In this document: one piece after another, positions 27,350 to 39,900 of the stretch
How the letters are laid out: each line of letters opens with the position of its first letter
Position numbering within the stretch: position 1 is the stretch's first letter
Source: Sphaeroforma sirkka
Lineage: Eukaryota > Opisthokonta > Ichthyosporea > Ichthyophonida
DNA length: 40,000 bases
Assembly (NCBI GenBank): GCA_001586965.3
Contig: LUCW03000714.1
Coordinates: 20,001-60,000 of the forward strand
Reading direction: 5' to 3'
The notes under the pieces: generated by a model
What the model saw: only the letters and a program-made list of their open reading frames with translations
Databases searched by the model: none
What the model was told of the DNA's origin: nothing
Made by a program: the position numbers and the translations under genes

Positions 27350-28799
27350 TGGCTAGCGCATACATACCGCTGGGTTGGCAATACATCATAGCTGGGCGTA
27401 GTGGAAGCTATCTGAATGCCTATGTTGCAAACGCATATCTCGTACGCATGTTGTTTCTATGGTTGTGTGCTGTTGATCGATCGGCAATCGGTTGGTTGTA
27501 TCGTATAGTCGTCACATGTGCGCTGGTGTGCTCATTCGGATTTAAAATCTTAATAGGTGCTACACAAATGTCAGCCATTGGCCTCTTCACCTGCCCGAGT
27601 CACAAAGTATGCACCGCAAGTTCCCCAACCTTTTACGGGCGAAGGCAGTGAAGGACAACAGTAGCTGGAGGTTGCAAATAGCTTCCAACATCGACATTCC
27701 TGTTGATCGACGTACATAGCAGTTAAGTATACGTCACAGTATACTAGCGAACCTCATCACACAAGGTATGGGCAACACGCTACAATAATGCCCAAGGGAA
27801 GCACTGCAAAGCACACTCGCCACGAGTTTTGATACCTGGTGGCTGCGTAACACCTGTTATCGTTGACTCACGGCGCCATATGGTTATGTATATACCTTAT
27901 GCTGCTCTAGCAGTTCCCAGTAATGTGGAGCAAATTACCTCAAGGACTTGACACTAATGACGGGGTATAAGGTGAAAATCGAGAAGAATTGGACGACAGA
28001 TCCCTGAACCAGAAGAAGTTTCTGTTCTTGGATATAGGAATCGAATGTGTTGCATCACGTCCCGTTCTTAAGGGAAAATGGGGATGTTCATTGTCGCCCT
28101 GAAACCACAAAACTAAGACTTGTACCAGTCGATTTTTCATGAGTCGACTTTGCTACGCTCTCACCATAGGATATCCATATGATATGTCTAGATTAATCAT
28201 AATTCATTATTGTATTATACAAATGCGTGGACGTCGAGGCATGCTGGAGTAACAATTGCATAATTGCTGGAATGGACCATACACTGCATCATATAGTCAA
28301 TATACAGTAGGAGTTAGGCATGTACTTCAAATTTTATTGCGTTACAGTAGCAAAGAACCTTGGCCAGCAAGGTCACACATTCAGAAAGCTAGCACTCTCC
28401 AGCTGGCAATCCCGACCCACCAGGTCCATTCATACCGAGTCAAGTATATATTGGTTGCTGACACACGTATATCACCAGGGGGTGACTCGAAGCTTCTTTG
28501 TCAGACTCACGACGCTTTCCAAAACGGTACAAAATAAAGTTCATGAACAGAATGCTTGAATCGCAAGTGTGTGGAATTGTTCATCACATACATAATAGGC
28601 TCACTGGGGGCTGTCAGGCTGCGTTGAAACGGTTTGAAACAATTTGTAGATGTCACATTACGGGTTGAGGTTGTACATGTGCCTCTTGGAAGACAAGCTA
28701 CCAGTCGAATAGTATGTAAATTTCACGCGGTCGAGTATATGACGGGAACGGTTGCGATGTTCATGCTCGTTTGAAACGACTTTATGGTGATGATGATGA
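27350..28799. other. Intergenic region, no gene recognised
   Basis: 1.45 kb between the response regulator and the 3' end of the minus-strand CASTOR-like gene. An open frame at 27346-27651 has hydrophobic stretches but no recognisable domain or splice support. No RNA gene or repeat was identified, apart from a weak similarity between 27189-27235 and 27357-27403. Confidence 0.5.
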
Positions 28800-31331
28800 T
28801 TAACCGGGAATCACCAATATTCCGTGCTCTTCCCACGTTTCGACGGCGTCCTCAAAATCGGCGTGATCAATCTGTTTTGGGATAGTATATCTCCATATAT
28901 TACCAGTTGGGACAGATGATGATCTTACCAGCTCAACATGCGATTTCCTTACCAAAATAAGAATAGAAACGGGGTCCAGTAAAAGTGAAAAGCATTCAAA
29001 AATAATACAATAACATACCAATATGTAGTCCGTTAGAAACGTGCACAGGTAGCACACTGGTATATTTTCGTCTTGTAAAGAACGTACATAACTGTCGACT
29101 ATACCAGCCTCCTCTGCGAGTATATAGAATGAACGATGCGACATATGTGGAATGAGTAGGACCCATCTGTGTTATGAAAGAGTCAGTTGCAGTAGAGAAC
29201 ACATTAGGGAATTCTGATAAGTGACAATGGCAAGTATTGTACAACACGAAGGCGCTCATATAGAGAACATACCGTATCCAAGACCCAGATTTCCTTCACA
29301 TCCAACGTGTACAACCCGAAAGCGAGATGAAGTAGCTAAACACTCACGAGGCAGTCGCTCCAGAACATTCGTTTCGCCCACTACCGTGACCTGGTGTCCG
29401 GGAGGGTTTGCGCAAGACCGGCAGTTTCAGTTCGGAAGTCAATTGCTTTGAACATACAGAGCACTACAAGGGACAGGCAGATGTACCCAACGTAAAACTG
29501 GGGATATATACAAGTACATCGAATACTATATATCATCAAAACTCAACTCGAAGTGACAACAGTATGCTATTCACATGTAACCACAGAGCGCGAGTATACC
29601 TCGCTATCGACGAAGGAAACAGCAAAGAAATCGGACAGTTCATAGAACATGCTATTGATCAGTACGGGCAGAGCGTGAGCCAGGTCACTGACGGAATCGG
29701 CTTTCTGTATGCTGCAGTTGTCGTTCCGAGAACACAGAGGCAGCGGAAAGAGGGGAAAAGATTAAGTGTTTGTTAGTTGAAGGCAATTGGGACGAAAAAC
29801 TATATCTCTATCTTTCAATACCTGCTGCTATTTCGACATATTCTTTTGAATAATATAAATGTATAGCACTCCAGTCCTTTATCAGTAGCGACAGGGCGTC
29901 TTGAGCCCGTATGTACTTAAAGACGGAACTTCATGGTAAATAATGAAACACTTACCATGCCATTCCCACTTCTAAATCATTGTTAATGAGAGGTCGAGGG
30001 GTCCCCACGGTTAGCGGCTCCGTATTCGGCGCCAAGTCGTCGTATCTGCAGTTGTAAATTATATATTAATTTATATCTGTCTGTTGACTTGGACGGGCAG
30101 GTGGTGAACAGTCAGCGGTGAATTAAAACAAGCTCTTCGTCTGCAAAAACACAGCAAGGTACGCCCAACTTCACATCAACAACATTGAAAAGACTACAAA
30201 GGGCTGAAGGAAATACAATCCCAGTACTCGAAAAAGTTCTATACGTCTCATAGTACTGCATACCCGCTTGATTCTGTCTCACTCACATATTCCGTTTCTA
30301 CGCTAGCGTAGCGTCGATCTCTCAACTTATACCCCAGAGCTTTGAAGAGGTTCATCACCATGTCCACTTTAGATTTCTGGACTAGGAGATAGTCCGTTTC
30401 GTATGTGGAGGCATAGAAGACCGTCACCGACGCCAAGTGCCTAACGCTTGCTAAAAGAACATCCCCCGATCCACCCGATGCTCCAGCTACGACCGTTATC
30501 GCACACCACTCATCTGGAAAGAGTGTGAGACCCTCCTTTTGTTGTTCGGGCTCGGTCAACTCGGGGCTTGACGTCTGTTCACCATCCGCGAGAGGTTCCG
30601 TGCCGGCTGGCGGTGAGTTTGCGATGGGTAAGTTGACGCTATCATCAAACATCACGGTCACCTCGTCTTCGGTATAGACACTGATGAAAAGCGTGAAGTT
30701 TATAGATTGTTAAAGCAAAAATCAGTATGTGACACGATGTTTTACGATTGAACAATTCAGAAGTGACAACTAGGCACTTGTTGACATATATATAAGCATC
30801 ATTCGAAGAGCCCAGGTCTGTGTTGTGTTATCCTGGCCTTTAAGTTTTACTTGCGATGACGGAATGCGCAGTAGATTCTACATTGCTTAGAAGCAACGAA
30901 TAGTTCCAAGAAAAGAATAGCGATCTAATTTTGTCGCGAAATTACATAAGAAGAGCTCATATGTTAATATCCAACGCCTAAATCATTCAAATCAAAAATG
31001 ACTGAAATCGAGAGAAATTTAATACACTCGTGTCAGTACGTTGCACATAAGCCTGGGACTGTCATAAACTGGCGGTAGGTCTCACTTTAACTGACGTGAA
31101 ATGTGATTTGCGAGAAGATTCAATAAAACGGTCAATATGTAGAACCTTGCGCCGAGAGCATTTTGTTGCCTGATTGACTAGCCCAACTTCAACACAGGGG
31201 CAAACGAAACTTGGTCCGAGAGTATTCACAGCAAACAAATGGTCTTGCCAGGATCGTGCACGATATCTATAAACCCATTTGGAATATGCGTTGTAATTTA
31301 CGTGACTATATGTGCATATGTACCTATCCAC
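28800..31331 (-). CDS. CASTOR-like (GATS family) ACT-domain protein, putative arginine sensor
   Basis: Human CASTOR1 binds arginine through tandem ACT domains and relieves GATOR2 inhibition to activate mTORC1. Six exons join exactly in phase: 30680-30264, 30045-29956, 29711-29600, 29390-29273, 29113-29019, 28871-28800. Similarities along the family, in order: VYTEDEVTVMFDD; an ACT strand region with SVTVFYASTYETDYLLV; ADSVSDLAHALPVLINSMFY with FFAVSFVDSEVTVV; GNLGLGYEEAGIVDS (human FDECGIV); and IPVCYLCTFLTDYILIDH near the C-terminus. Several positions I recall as arginine contacts (Ser-Val before the STY motif, the E.GIV motif, TF..D) are kept, but others differ. The 5' exon is tentative: 31331-31096 in the same phase ends SSRKSHFT, resembling the family's first ACT strand; the true start is unknown. 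Ligand and partner are inference. Confidence 0.82.
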
Positions 31332-31479
31332 CCCCCCATTTTCTTTTCAATTATAAGCTATGTATACCCGTTCATATACGTCTCACTTATATAAGATTAT
31401 GATCTGACGATATCCAGCTAGATCATCGATAACATGCCTATATAGATACATCATGTTTACACCACTATATATACTATAT

Positions 31480-31491
31480 ATTTTATATATG

Positions 31492-31528
<37 letters not shown>

Positions 31529-31673
31529 ATTTATATAGTTGCGACAGTCCTGCGTTTGTCAATGTCCACGTGCTTTTGTATTTAGTATACCTTTATACAT
31601 GTTAATTTGTCTGGCATTTTCACATGTTATCGTATTTTAAACCATGTGCTATTTATGTATATATTTATATATG

Positions 31674-31719
<46 letters not shown>

Positions 31720-31756
31720 CATATATATATACATACATACATCACACACACACATC

Positions 31757-31787
<31 letters not shown>

Positions 31788-31818
31788 CATATGTATATAT
31801 ATATATATATTATATATT

Positions 31819-31861
<43 letters not shown>

Positions 31862-32635
31862 TTTGTGTTTGTAACATATAAACATATATATATATATATC
31901 CATATATATACATCATCACATATATATATATATCACACATAAACACATCCGCATACATATATACATATATATATAATATAATTCTATATATTTACCACGT
32001 AATCACACAACACAACACACAACGCCAACGCATAACACATTGAACATATGTATATATTATTACATATTTAATATTTATATATACATTACAGTAAAAGCAT
32101 ATATATAAATATTATTATTATTATATTATTATATATTACATATTATTATATAATATATATTATATGGATACATACGTACATACATATATACATATGATAA
32201 TATATACATATTACATATATTATATTATATGTATATATATATATATTATTATTATTATACATATTATATATATGTATATATATATATACATTACATATTA
32301 CATACATGCACACATGTATATTATATGATGATGTGTGTGCGTGTGTTTGATGGTGTGCATGCACATATATATACACAGCAGATATATATATTTATATATA
32401 GTCCAACGCATATATATATAGCCATATAAGGGCGTCCATACATATATATGTTATTACATATATACATACATGCACATGGAACAGACAACACATGATGTAT
32501 ATGCACATACATACATATATATATATATACATATCACACACAACAAAAACACACACATATATATATAATATAAGCATACACATACATATACAAATATACA
32601 CATAACATACATAACACACAACACACACATATATA

Positions 32636-32700
<65 letters not shown>

Positions 32701-32755
32701 ACTTAATAACAGTAATTATTATAATAGGATAATAAGAATGATAGTAATAATAATA

Positions 32756-32815
<60 letters not shown>

Positions 32816-32820
32816 TTTGG
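31480..32820. repeat. Simple-sequence block between CASTOR-like and MATE genes
   Basis: TA, CATA, CA/GT and TTA repeats with long TA runs at about 32640-32697 and 32757-32810. It occupies part of the divergent promoter region between the minus-strand CASTOR-like gene and the plus-strand MATE gene. Frames through it are Ile-Tyr artefacts. Confidence 0.94.
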
Positions 32821-34168
32821 ATACATTGTATAAAAAAAAAATACACATAGATATACGCATCAGATCGGTCCACCACTCGTAGTCCTTGAGCATCATGAAT
32901 TTATATATATATTCATTCACTTGCGATAGAGTATAAGCGCACAAAATGCAAACAGCGATATCAAAGAGTGAAGACAACTTCTGCTCGCCGTGAAAGTAAT
33001 ATTTTCTTTTCCAATATTAATTGAACATTGAATGGAGACAGATATAGTGTTTTATAAAAGGCTGCCCTTAAGCATCCAGCAAAGCGACAACGAGAAAATT
33101 ATTGTATTTAATCTAAAAGCCACGTACAGGTGTAAGAATTGCTTTTTAGGACCGCCGGGCAAAGAGGCATCCAAAACCACCTTAAGCAGAGCGTGGATAT
33201 ATTGCGGCATGCAGTTCTTTGGGAAACTTCCTATCCTTATAGAATTATGCATAAGATGTACCTCGACATTCTGCATACTAAGAATTCAGCGTGCTTAAAA
33301 TGGCGTATTACGGCTCCCTGTATATGGATGGAGTGATATTATACGGCACAGGTCAGTGAGAGTAGTAATTATAAGGCACATTGACAGAGGTAGGTTGAAG
33401 ATTCCACTGGACAAACTGCGGAAATTATGCCGAAGGGCAATCGGCAGCAGAGCAAAATAATTAGAGCGACTTACGTATTTCAACGAACGATATGCCGAAA
33501 ATTTGCGATTTATGCCAAAAAATAAACACACTTCCCACTTTCCAGTTTCCAACGATATTTTTAAATACCACTCTGACTCACACTCCACCAGACTCGACTC
33601 TCAGAGAGTTACATAAACAATTTTACAAGAACAGTGTTCGCCTGAAAATTAAACATCTCGCTGCAGTAAGATTAAATTATATACATTTTTAAAAACGTAA
33701 AAAAGAAACTTCTCATCACTCGGGAATCGCACCTAAGAGTTGAACCTTCATTAACGTTTGCCCTTAACGTAAACCCGGATGGGTTTAAAACGTATTCTAT
33801 ACAAAAACGAGAAATGTAAAATATCCAGAGCGGATAGTGAAGTCCCAATTCCTCCCAAAAAAAACCCTGAATTGTACACTGTATTTGCAATTTTGCACAG
33901 AACGCTGACAGTGACCAGCTGGACGGGCCCCAGTGGGAACACTGTGGTATCTTGCAAATATGTACCAAATATATAAATACCATATTCGGACTATGGAAAG
34001 GAGCTCACAAATTTTGTACAAAAGCCAAAAATAGTGCTACGACAGTCCTCAGTCGCATAAGAATCTCATCTTCTTCACCTGGTTCAATACGGACGGAAAG
34101 CTATAATTGCAATAAGAAAGGAGAGAGAACCTCTCTATTTTCTCTATTCTTATCGGTAATACGACGCT
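32821..34168. other. Region upstream of the MATE gene
   Basis: 1.35 kb with overlapping short open frames on both strands but no recognisable domain or consistent exon chain. The last few hundred bases presumably hold the MATE promoter and 5' UTR, which has TCTCTATTTTCTCTATTC just before the start codon. Confidence 0.5.
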
Positions 34169-36313
34169 ATGTCGAAGCGAAGAAATAGTAGTTTGGCCTC
34201 TGTGGCCCTGCCTGGTTTGTCTGATGTGGGGACCTCAGAGACACTCACCTACGATATGAACCAGGAAAATCCAAATAAGGAGGTGTGTTATTGTATAATA
34301 GCTGGGTACTCTCCACATCAATTTCTTTCTCGCTTGTTGTTGTACGACTTTTTTTAAAATCTCGAAGGCCTGTGTAAATAGAAACATAGCCAACCATTTA
34401 AATATCAAGTGATGGTATTCTATATGGTAGAAATTGATTCGGTAATATTTTCTTCAGGAGTCTCGTTGTTACAGATTTATGTACTGATAAATTCCATCTT
34501 GCAATTTACCAGTATGCCGAGAGTGGTGAGAGTACAGGATTGCTTTCCGGCGAGTCCGAGGATTTGTCGTGGTACCAGGATATCATAAATACATGGACTC
34601 TTTCCTGGCCCATCTTCGGAACCTTCATGTTACAGGTGTGTCTTGTAGACAGAGAAGTTCGATGAAGCACTCACTCAAAAACGATGTAGGGCAATCAATC
34701 GCAAATGTACTTTTTCTCCTTCATCTTCCTAATACTGAGACCTTATCGTTATGTCTGTTGTTTCTAAGTGTACATCTTCAATTCCTGCACCATACCAAGC
34801 TAAGTATCATTTTTGCGCTTATAACACCAGGTTGGTCCCGGTATCACAAACATTATCTTCTTGGGACATCTGGAGCACGAGGCTCTTGGAGCAGGTACTC
34901 TGGCTACTATGTTTATCCAGATCACCGGTAACTCGATCGGCCAGGGTTTGGCCACAGCTATGGATACGCTTGCGTCACAGGCGTACGGTTCCGGACAAAA
35001 GAAGAAAGTGGGTGTAGTGTTGCAAAGAGGTCTCATCATCCTGAATTTGGCGTCGATTCCTATGCTTGCCATGTGGGTAAACACCGAGCGTATTTTGAAC
35101 GCAGTGGGTCAGGATCCTAAGATCGCAAAGATGGCAGGTGATTTCGTCTGGTATTACACACCTGGATTGTGGGCTATGTTGTCATATGAACCGCTCAAAA
35201 AGTTTTTACAGGCACAGGGTATCGTTAAGCCAGGTGAGTATGCCACCGCGCATTGAGTTGTCTGTTTTCGCTTATTTTGTTTTACCACTCGCCCACTTTC
35301 TGTAAGTTTGTATTGTAATATTGTACTGTCATCTTGAGACTTGTAAATACCGTATGCTGAAATCGATACTATTTCTGAAACTGACTTGTAATCAATTACG
35401 CTTGACTCCAGGTATGTACGTCGCTGCGTTCGCCAATGTCTGGAACATCTTTATGAATTGGCTTCTGATCTTTGGCTTCAACTGGGGATTCCTGGGTGCT
35501 CCCGTCGCGCGAATTACGACCCAGTGGATGATGGTGTTCTGTCTTTTAGGCTACATGAAGTTCACTGGTGCTGGCAAAGAGTGTTGGGATGGCTACAGCC
35601 CCGAATGTTGGCAGAAGTGGGGTCAATTTTTCAAACTGGCTATCCCCGGATGTCTGATGACCGCAGCCGAGGCCTGGGCTTTCGAGGCCATGACGCTTGC
35701 TGCCGGTTATATGGGTGCCGAATACTTGGCTGCGCAGTCTATTATCATGCAGTTCGCGATGTATACCATTCTACTTCCTTTCTCCATCGGTGTAGCTGGT
35801 ACTATCCGCGTTGGTCAGTTCTTAGGTAAGGGAGATGCCAAGAGAGCCCGTCGCTCCGCTTGGGCTGCCACTATCCTGGCGGTCATATCCGCGGGTCTCG
35901 TGGCCGCGGCAATGATATCACTGCGTTACAAGCTGCCACGTGTATACTCCACGTGGGATAAAGCTATCGATATCGCGTCGACTATCATCCCCATTGTTGC
36001 ATTTGAGGGAGTGTTCGATGCCGTGAATATCTGTGGTTCGGGTGTGTTCAGAGGTGCCGGTAAGCAGATGACTGGATTCTTCCTGAATCTGGTCGCCTAC
36101 TACGTTATTGGCCTGCCTCTTGGTTTCTACATGGGTTTCGGACTGGGCTGGAAGGCCTATGGTATGTGGATGGGTATGCTCATTGCGCTTATGATTATTG
36201 CCGTAGTTGTCATTATCATTTTCATCCGTATCGATTGGAATGAAGAGGTCGAAAACGCCCAGCGACGTATTGGGGACGATGGTGATGAGGCTCCAATCAT
36301 TACTGGCCATTAA
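34169..36313 (+). CDS. MATE family multidrug/toxin extrusion transporter
   Basis: MATE proteins export organic cations and drugs in exchange for H+ or Na+. Exons 34169-34282, 34513-34635, 34831-35233 and 35412-36313 join in phase to 513 residues, normal for the family. The N-terminal ~60 residues are polar and cytosolic. TM1 starts at LSWPIFGTFMLQ and continues across the exon junction into VGPGITNIIFLGHL, the classic MATE opening. The family signature MDTLASQAYGSGQ is at about residue 123; PGLWAMLSYEPLKKFLQAQG and VAAFANVWNIFMNWLLIF mark the end of the N-lobe. The C-lobe opens at FFKLAIPGCLMTAAEAWAFE, and about 12 membrane segments are visible in total. The C-terminal tail is short and acidic. 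Substrate cannot be read from sequence; relation to eukaryotic (SLC47/plant DTX/yeast Erc1-type) members is likely. Confidence 0.96.
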
Positions 36314-36856
36314 GTAGCTATAGCATTGTAGCTATTGAGATTCAACATACAAATACTGAATGAACACACTCGAGTAGAATTCAAGAATGCAGAGTCTCGA
36401 TTCTGCAAGCACAAATCAGAGGAAATAAAGTAAGCAACATGCGCAGACACTTTCATTACAACTGTTCACACAAATATTTGGGGACTCTTGAGTTCTCCGA
36501 CCGTGAGCAAAATTTACACTCATATCTAATCACTAAAACATAGCATCACTAGTTCACGAGAATGGGTCGTTACTTCACATTCGATATGGAAGCGTTATCC
36601 TCCGAATTCCATCATTGCAAATGATATTCGAGGCGCAGACTGTGCCAGAGAAAGGAACTCTCTGATGTCTGCTACTACAGTTATTAGAAAGTTACTCTGG
36701 TAAATATTTGGTTTCGTCCTCAAACAGCCGGAATGGCAAAAATTGGCGTGGAACCGACTCGGTATTCATTGTATTTAGTAGACATGCCAACTTTTTCAAG
36801 CATTGAAGGATGATGTTCTGCCCCAACTTTGCGTCTTCTAATATATTCCACAATTC
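36314..36856. other. Convergent 3' region between MATE and CDC73
   Basis: 543 bp between two tail-to-tail stop codons; presumably both 3' UTRs. The only clear element is a plus-strand AATAAA (separate entry). Confidence 0.7.
36424..36429 (+). terminator. Polyadenylation signal AATAAA of the MATE gene
   Basis: An exact AATAAA lies 111 bases after the MATE stop codon on the same strand. No experimental support. Confidence 0.5.
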
Positions 36857-39800
36857 CTAGCTCGTTATTAGTGAAGAAAATTGAGGGTTCTCCACAAATT
36901 TGTCCAGATCTTGCCAGAAAATTTTCGCAGCAGAGTTGTCAGACCATCTCTTTTTGGTATACACCTGTAACAATTTGGACAGAGAAGAGTTACGTTACAG
37001 TCATCGTTCTTCATCATCAAAACTCTCAAATCACAATCTTAGAGCCCATACCAACGTAACAATCGAAGCAGATTTCAAATTCAATGATATGAGAGCTTAC
37101 ATTCAATACGGAAACAGCCCAATCTTGAAGAGGATCTTTCAATTGCGCATCATCCAAACGTAGGTAGACACCTAGAATATTACGGAATACGTCTGTAGGA
37201 TCGGTCCACGGCCAATCTAAAAGTGAAGAAGTCATAGATCAGCTTTAACCTCCCGTGCCTAAATACGTTAAGATTGAGCTATGCACTTTTACATGTACAT
37301 ATTTACTAAATTGAAGGTGATCGAACCATATCCAGCTGTAAGGGCGAATTCTAACAAAAAAAATAGCGCAGAAGCGCGTACACAGTGGCGCGAAGAGAAC
37401 TCAACCGAACTTGGAATGGATTTTACTTACTTTTAAACTGCCATTTCTGACCTTGAACGAACACGGCAACGACCCGTTGCCATTCATATTTCGTGAAGTC
37501 AGAGGTTTTGTCGTACACGTGGTAGACGACTCTTCTGTCACCGATTTTCCTGTAACGCAGTATATCACAATTAGAACAAGGATATGTGTACCATAGATTG
37601 CTTCTAGTGGTCGGCGAGACACGCTCAAGCTGCGCAGGGAATGAACATCCACTTTATGTAATACCTATACCAATACACTGCCTACATGTGCAACCCATTT
37701 AACTGTTCCCCTGGTTAGACATGATTGCAGATAGGGTGGGCTAGTTCCATATACAAAGGTCCAAACCTTCAAGCCTCATGCCCTACATCTCACATATATC
37801 AATTAAGACCACTAAGACACGGTTGTACCAACTCACCTTCTGATTTGTACGGATGGGGGATGCTTGCCCTTAGCTTCCGTCTTCCTTTTGGCACTGCTCT
37901 CAAACACGGCATTCTCCAGGAAATCCGCGGCATTCCATATACTCATGTGGAACGACGGAGCATTTGGGACGATAATGATTGGTATATGTGCGTCTCGTTT
38001 CTGCTTCTCCGTCATCACAGACCCGTGCGACGCCTTCTCTGCGGGTCCACCATTCGCCTCATGCCTGGAGGCGTGTGACGAGTCCAGCTTGGCCCGTTTA
38101 TTGGACAAAAACCCACCCGTGGTATCCAGGTCGAAGTCACCTGCACGCACACCCTTGTCTTCCCAGAACCCTTTCTCCTTCTGCACTTCGTACCGATTGT
38201 AGGCCAAGGTTCTCTTGCCCGTGCGATCAGTATATCCAGCACTGTTCTTCTCTCGCTCATGCTTTTCTTTGGCGAGCTTTGCGGCTTTCTCCTTGTTATA
38301 AGTGGCAACTAAAATCTGCAGGCGCAACGGTATATTAGTTAGTAAGTGTTTAAATAGGTGATGCTACCCATCCATACAAAATTAGTTAGTGAGTGTTTAG
38401 ATAGGTGCTGCTATCCATCCATACAAAATTAGTTAGTAAGTGTTTAAATAGGTGATGCTACCTATCCATACAAAAATAGTTAGTGAGTGTTTGAATAGGT
38501 GCTGCTACCCATCCATCCAAAATTAGATGGTAAGAGTTTAACTAGGTGCTGCTACCCACCCATACGAAAGTAAAGTTTACTCAGAGTTGGTTTCCTTCAA
38601 TAGGTACAGATATGCACGGATAACAATTTAACACGTAATATTATTAAATACTTGTCTGCGACACCTGTGTTCGAGCTATCGTGTCCTCAGCCTACAGGTA
38701 CAATACCATACGCCGTATTGAAAGCCAGAACTAAGCACTGACGTGCATGTAGAAGAGTATTCTTCGTGAATGCGCGCACATCTCTATTTATGTAAGTGTA
38801 AGCATCGCAGGCACACAGACATGTGCATATCACGTTGAAATTTAACAGAGATGCAGTCGTGATCAGAAAATTCATCAGATAAAACCTTCACGACACTACA
38901 GTAACGTGGTTTAAATTCATAGAGATCGCAAATGACTAGATGGTCGTTTATCCCCAGATGTAGCCCGCCGCTTATACATACTTGTTCAATGTTGTCAAAT
39001 CTCTTCCGTTTGGCAATTTGCACCGTATCTCGAGTGCGTAAACACCTCTCTCCGCTGTTAATTGGCTTAGACGTACTCATTTCCGGACCTGAACAGCAAA
39101 ATAAGAGAAGAAAAAAGAAGAAAAAGCTCATTAATTCCTGGTCTCCATTGAGCATCGAGGACGGATACGCTCTATATAAATCGAGCCTTCATATGCTGAC
39201 CGCACGTAGCTTCGAGACTCCACAAAGCCATGCGCACCTTGAGGTGTTGGTGATTCATAGTCATTGCCAGGCATAAAATGAACGCTTACGCGTCTACAAA
39301 CAGATACATACGGTCCTACACCCATCGTGAACGCAAACTTCTCCGTATATGAGAGTACACTTAGATATACAAACTCCTATCAGCCGAGAGGGTACAGCTT
39401 GTGGTCGAATTGAATACAAGCTGAGCAGAGCAATTAACATACCTGCGGCTATGGTGGACTGGTGCGCATCCTTGACTTCCACGCCACCGTCCATTTTGGA
39501 TTGCCTCTTATTGGCCAACCGTCGCTCTCTCAGCTGACTCAGTTTATCCGTGCCCAGCTTCTCTGACAGCGCCGTGAATTGCTTAGGCTTGCCATCCTTA
39601 TCCAATTCGGCCCCTGTGATAGAGTCTCGCTGCGAGTGTCTTCGCTTATCATCATCCGCTTTGGCGCTAGGCGTGTCCCGTGTGTCGCCAGAAGGTACCG
39701 AACTTCGGCTCTTCTGCGAGCCATCTTGTGCACGAAGCTGCTGTATTTCATCGGCCGACCGTTGCTGTACAATGCCTCCGAAGTGGGTCTCGTCAATACT

Positions 39801-39900
39801 TGAGCTTGTTTCGCTCAACGAGCTCATATATGTCAGAAGCGGCTTCTTATCTTGGAGGGTAACTACGGGAATATTTTTCTTCTTAGATTCCATAAGGTAC
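36857..39900 (-). CDS. CDC73: CDC73/parafibromin, PAF1 complex subunit (5' exons off window)
   Basis: CDC73 belongs to the nuclear PAF1 complex, which travels with RNA polymerase II and promotes elongation and histone modification. Exons 39900-39443, 39088-38982, 38315-37837, 37549-37431, 37216-37101 and 36964-36857 join in phase with GT..AG introns; stop TAG at 36859-36857. The first exon here begins Y-LMESKKKNIPVV, matching human residues around 100, so the N-terminal ~100 residues lie beyond the right edge. Further landmarks: LSEKLGTDKLSQLRERRLANKR; RTRDTVQIAKRKRFDNI; IPIIIVPNAPSFHMSIWNAADFL (human TPIIIIPAA...NAKDLL); and the C-terminal Ras-like fold [21 protein letters not shown] and VYTKKRWSD...FWQDLDKFV. 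The linker after NIPVV is long, polar and Ser-rich. The gene looks intact within the window. Confidence 0.95.
38334..38568. repeat. 47-bp minisatellite, five copies, in a CDC73 intron
   Basis: Five 47-bp units, each starting ATTAGTTAGT or close to it and ending ATCCATACAAA, run from 38334 to about 38568. Copies 1 and 3 share TAAGTGTTTAAATAGGTGATG; copies 2 and 4 share TGAGTGTTT.GATAGGTGCTG or near it, so the array has a two-unit period. It begins 19 bases from the 38315 exon edge, within the intron that precedes it in the transcript. Confidence 0.92.

Noticed and set aside
29408..29776. Plus-strand 122-codon frame
   Set aside because: It overlaps a CASTOR-like exon on the minus strand, which has family similarity and exact phase; the plus frame has neither.
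34831..35084. Minus-strand and alternative plus-strand frames over the MATE exons
   Set aside because: Shadows of the clearly conserved MATE reading frame.
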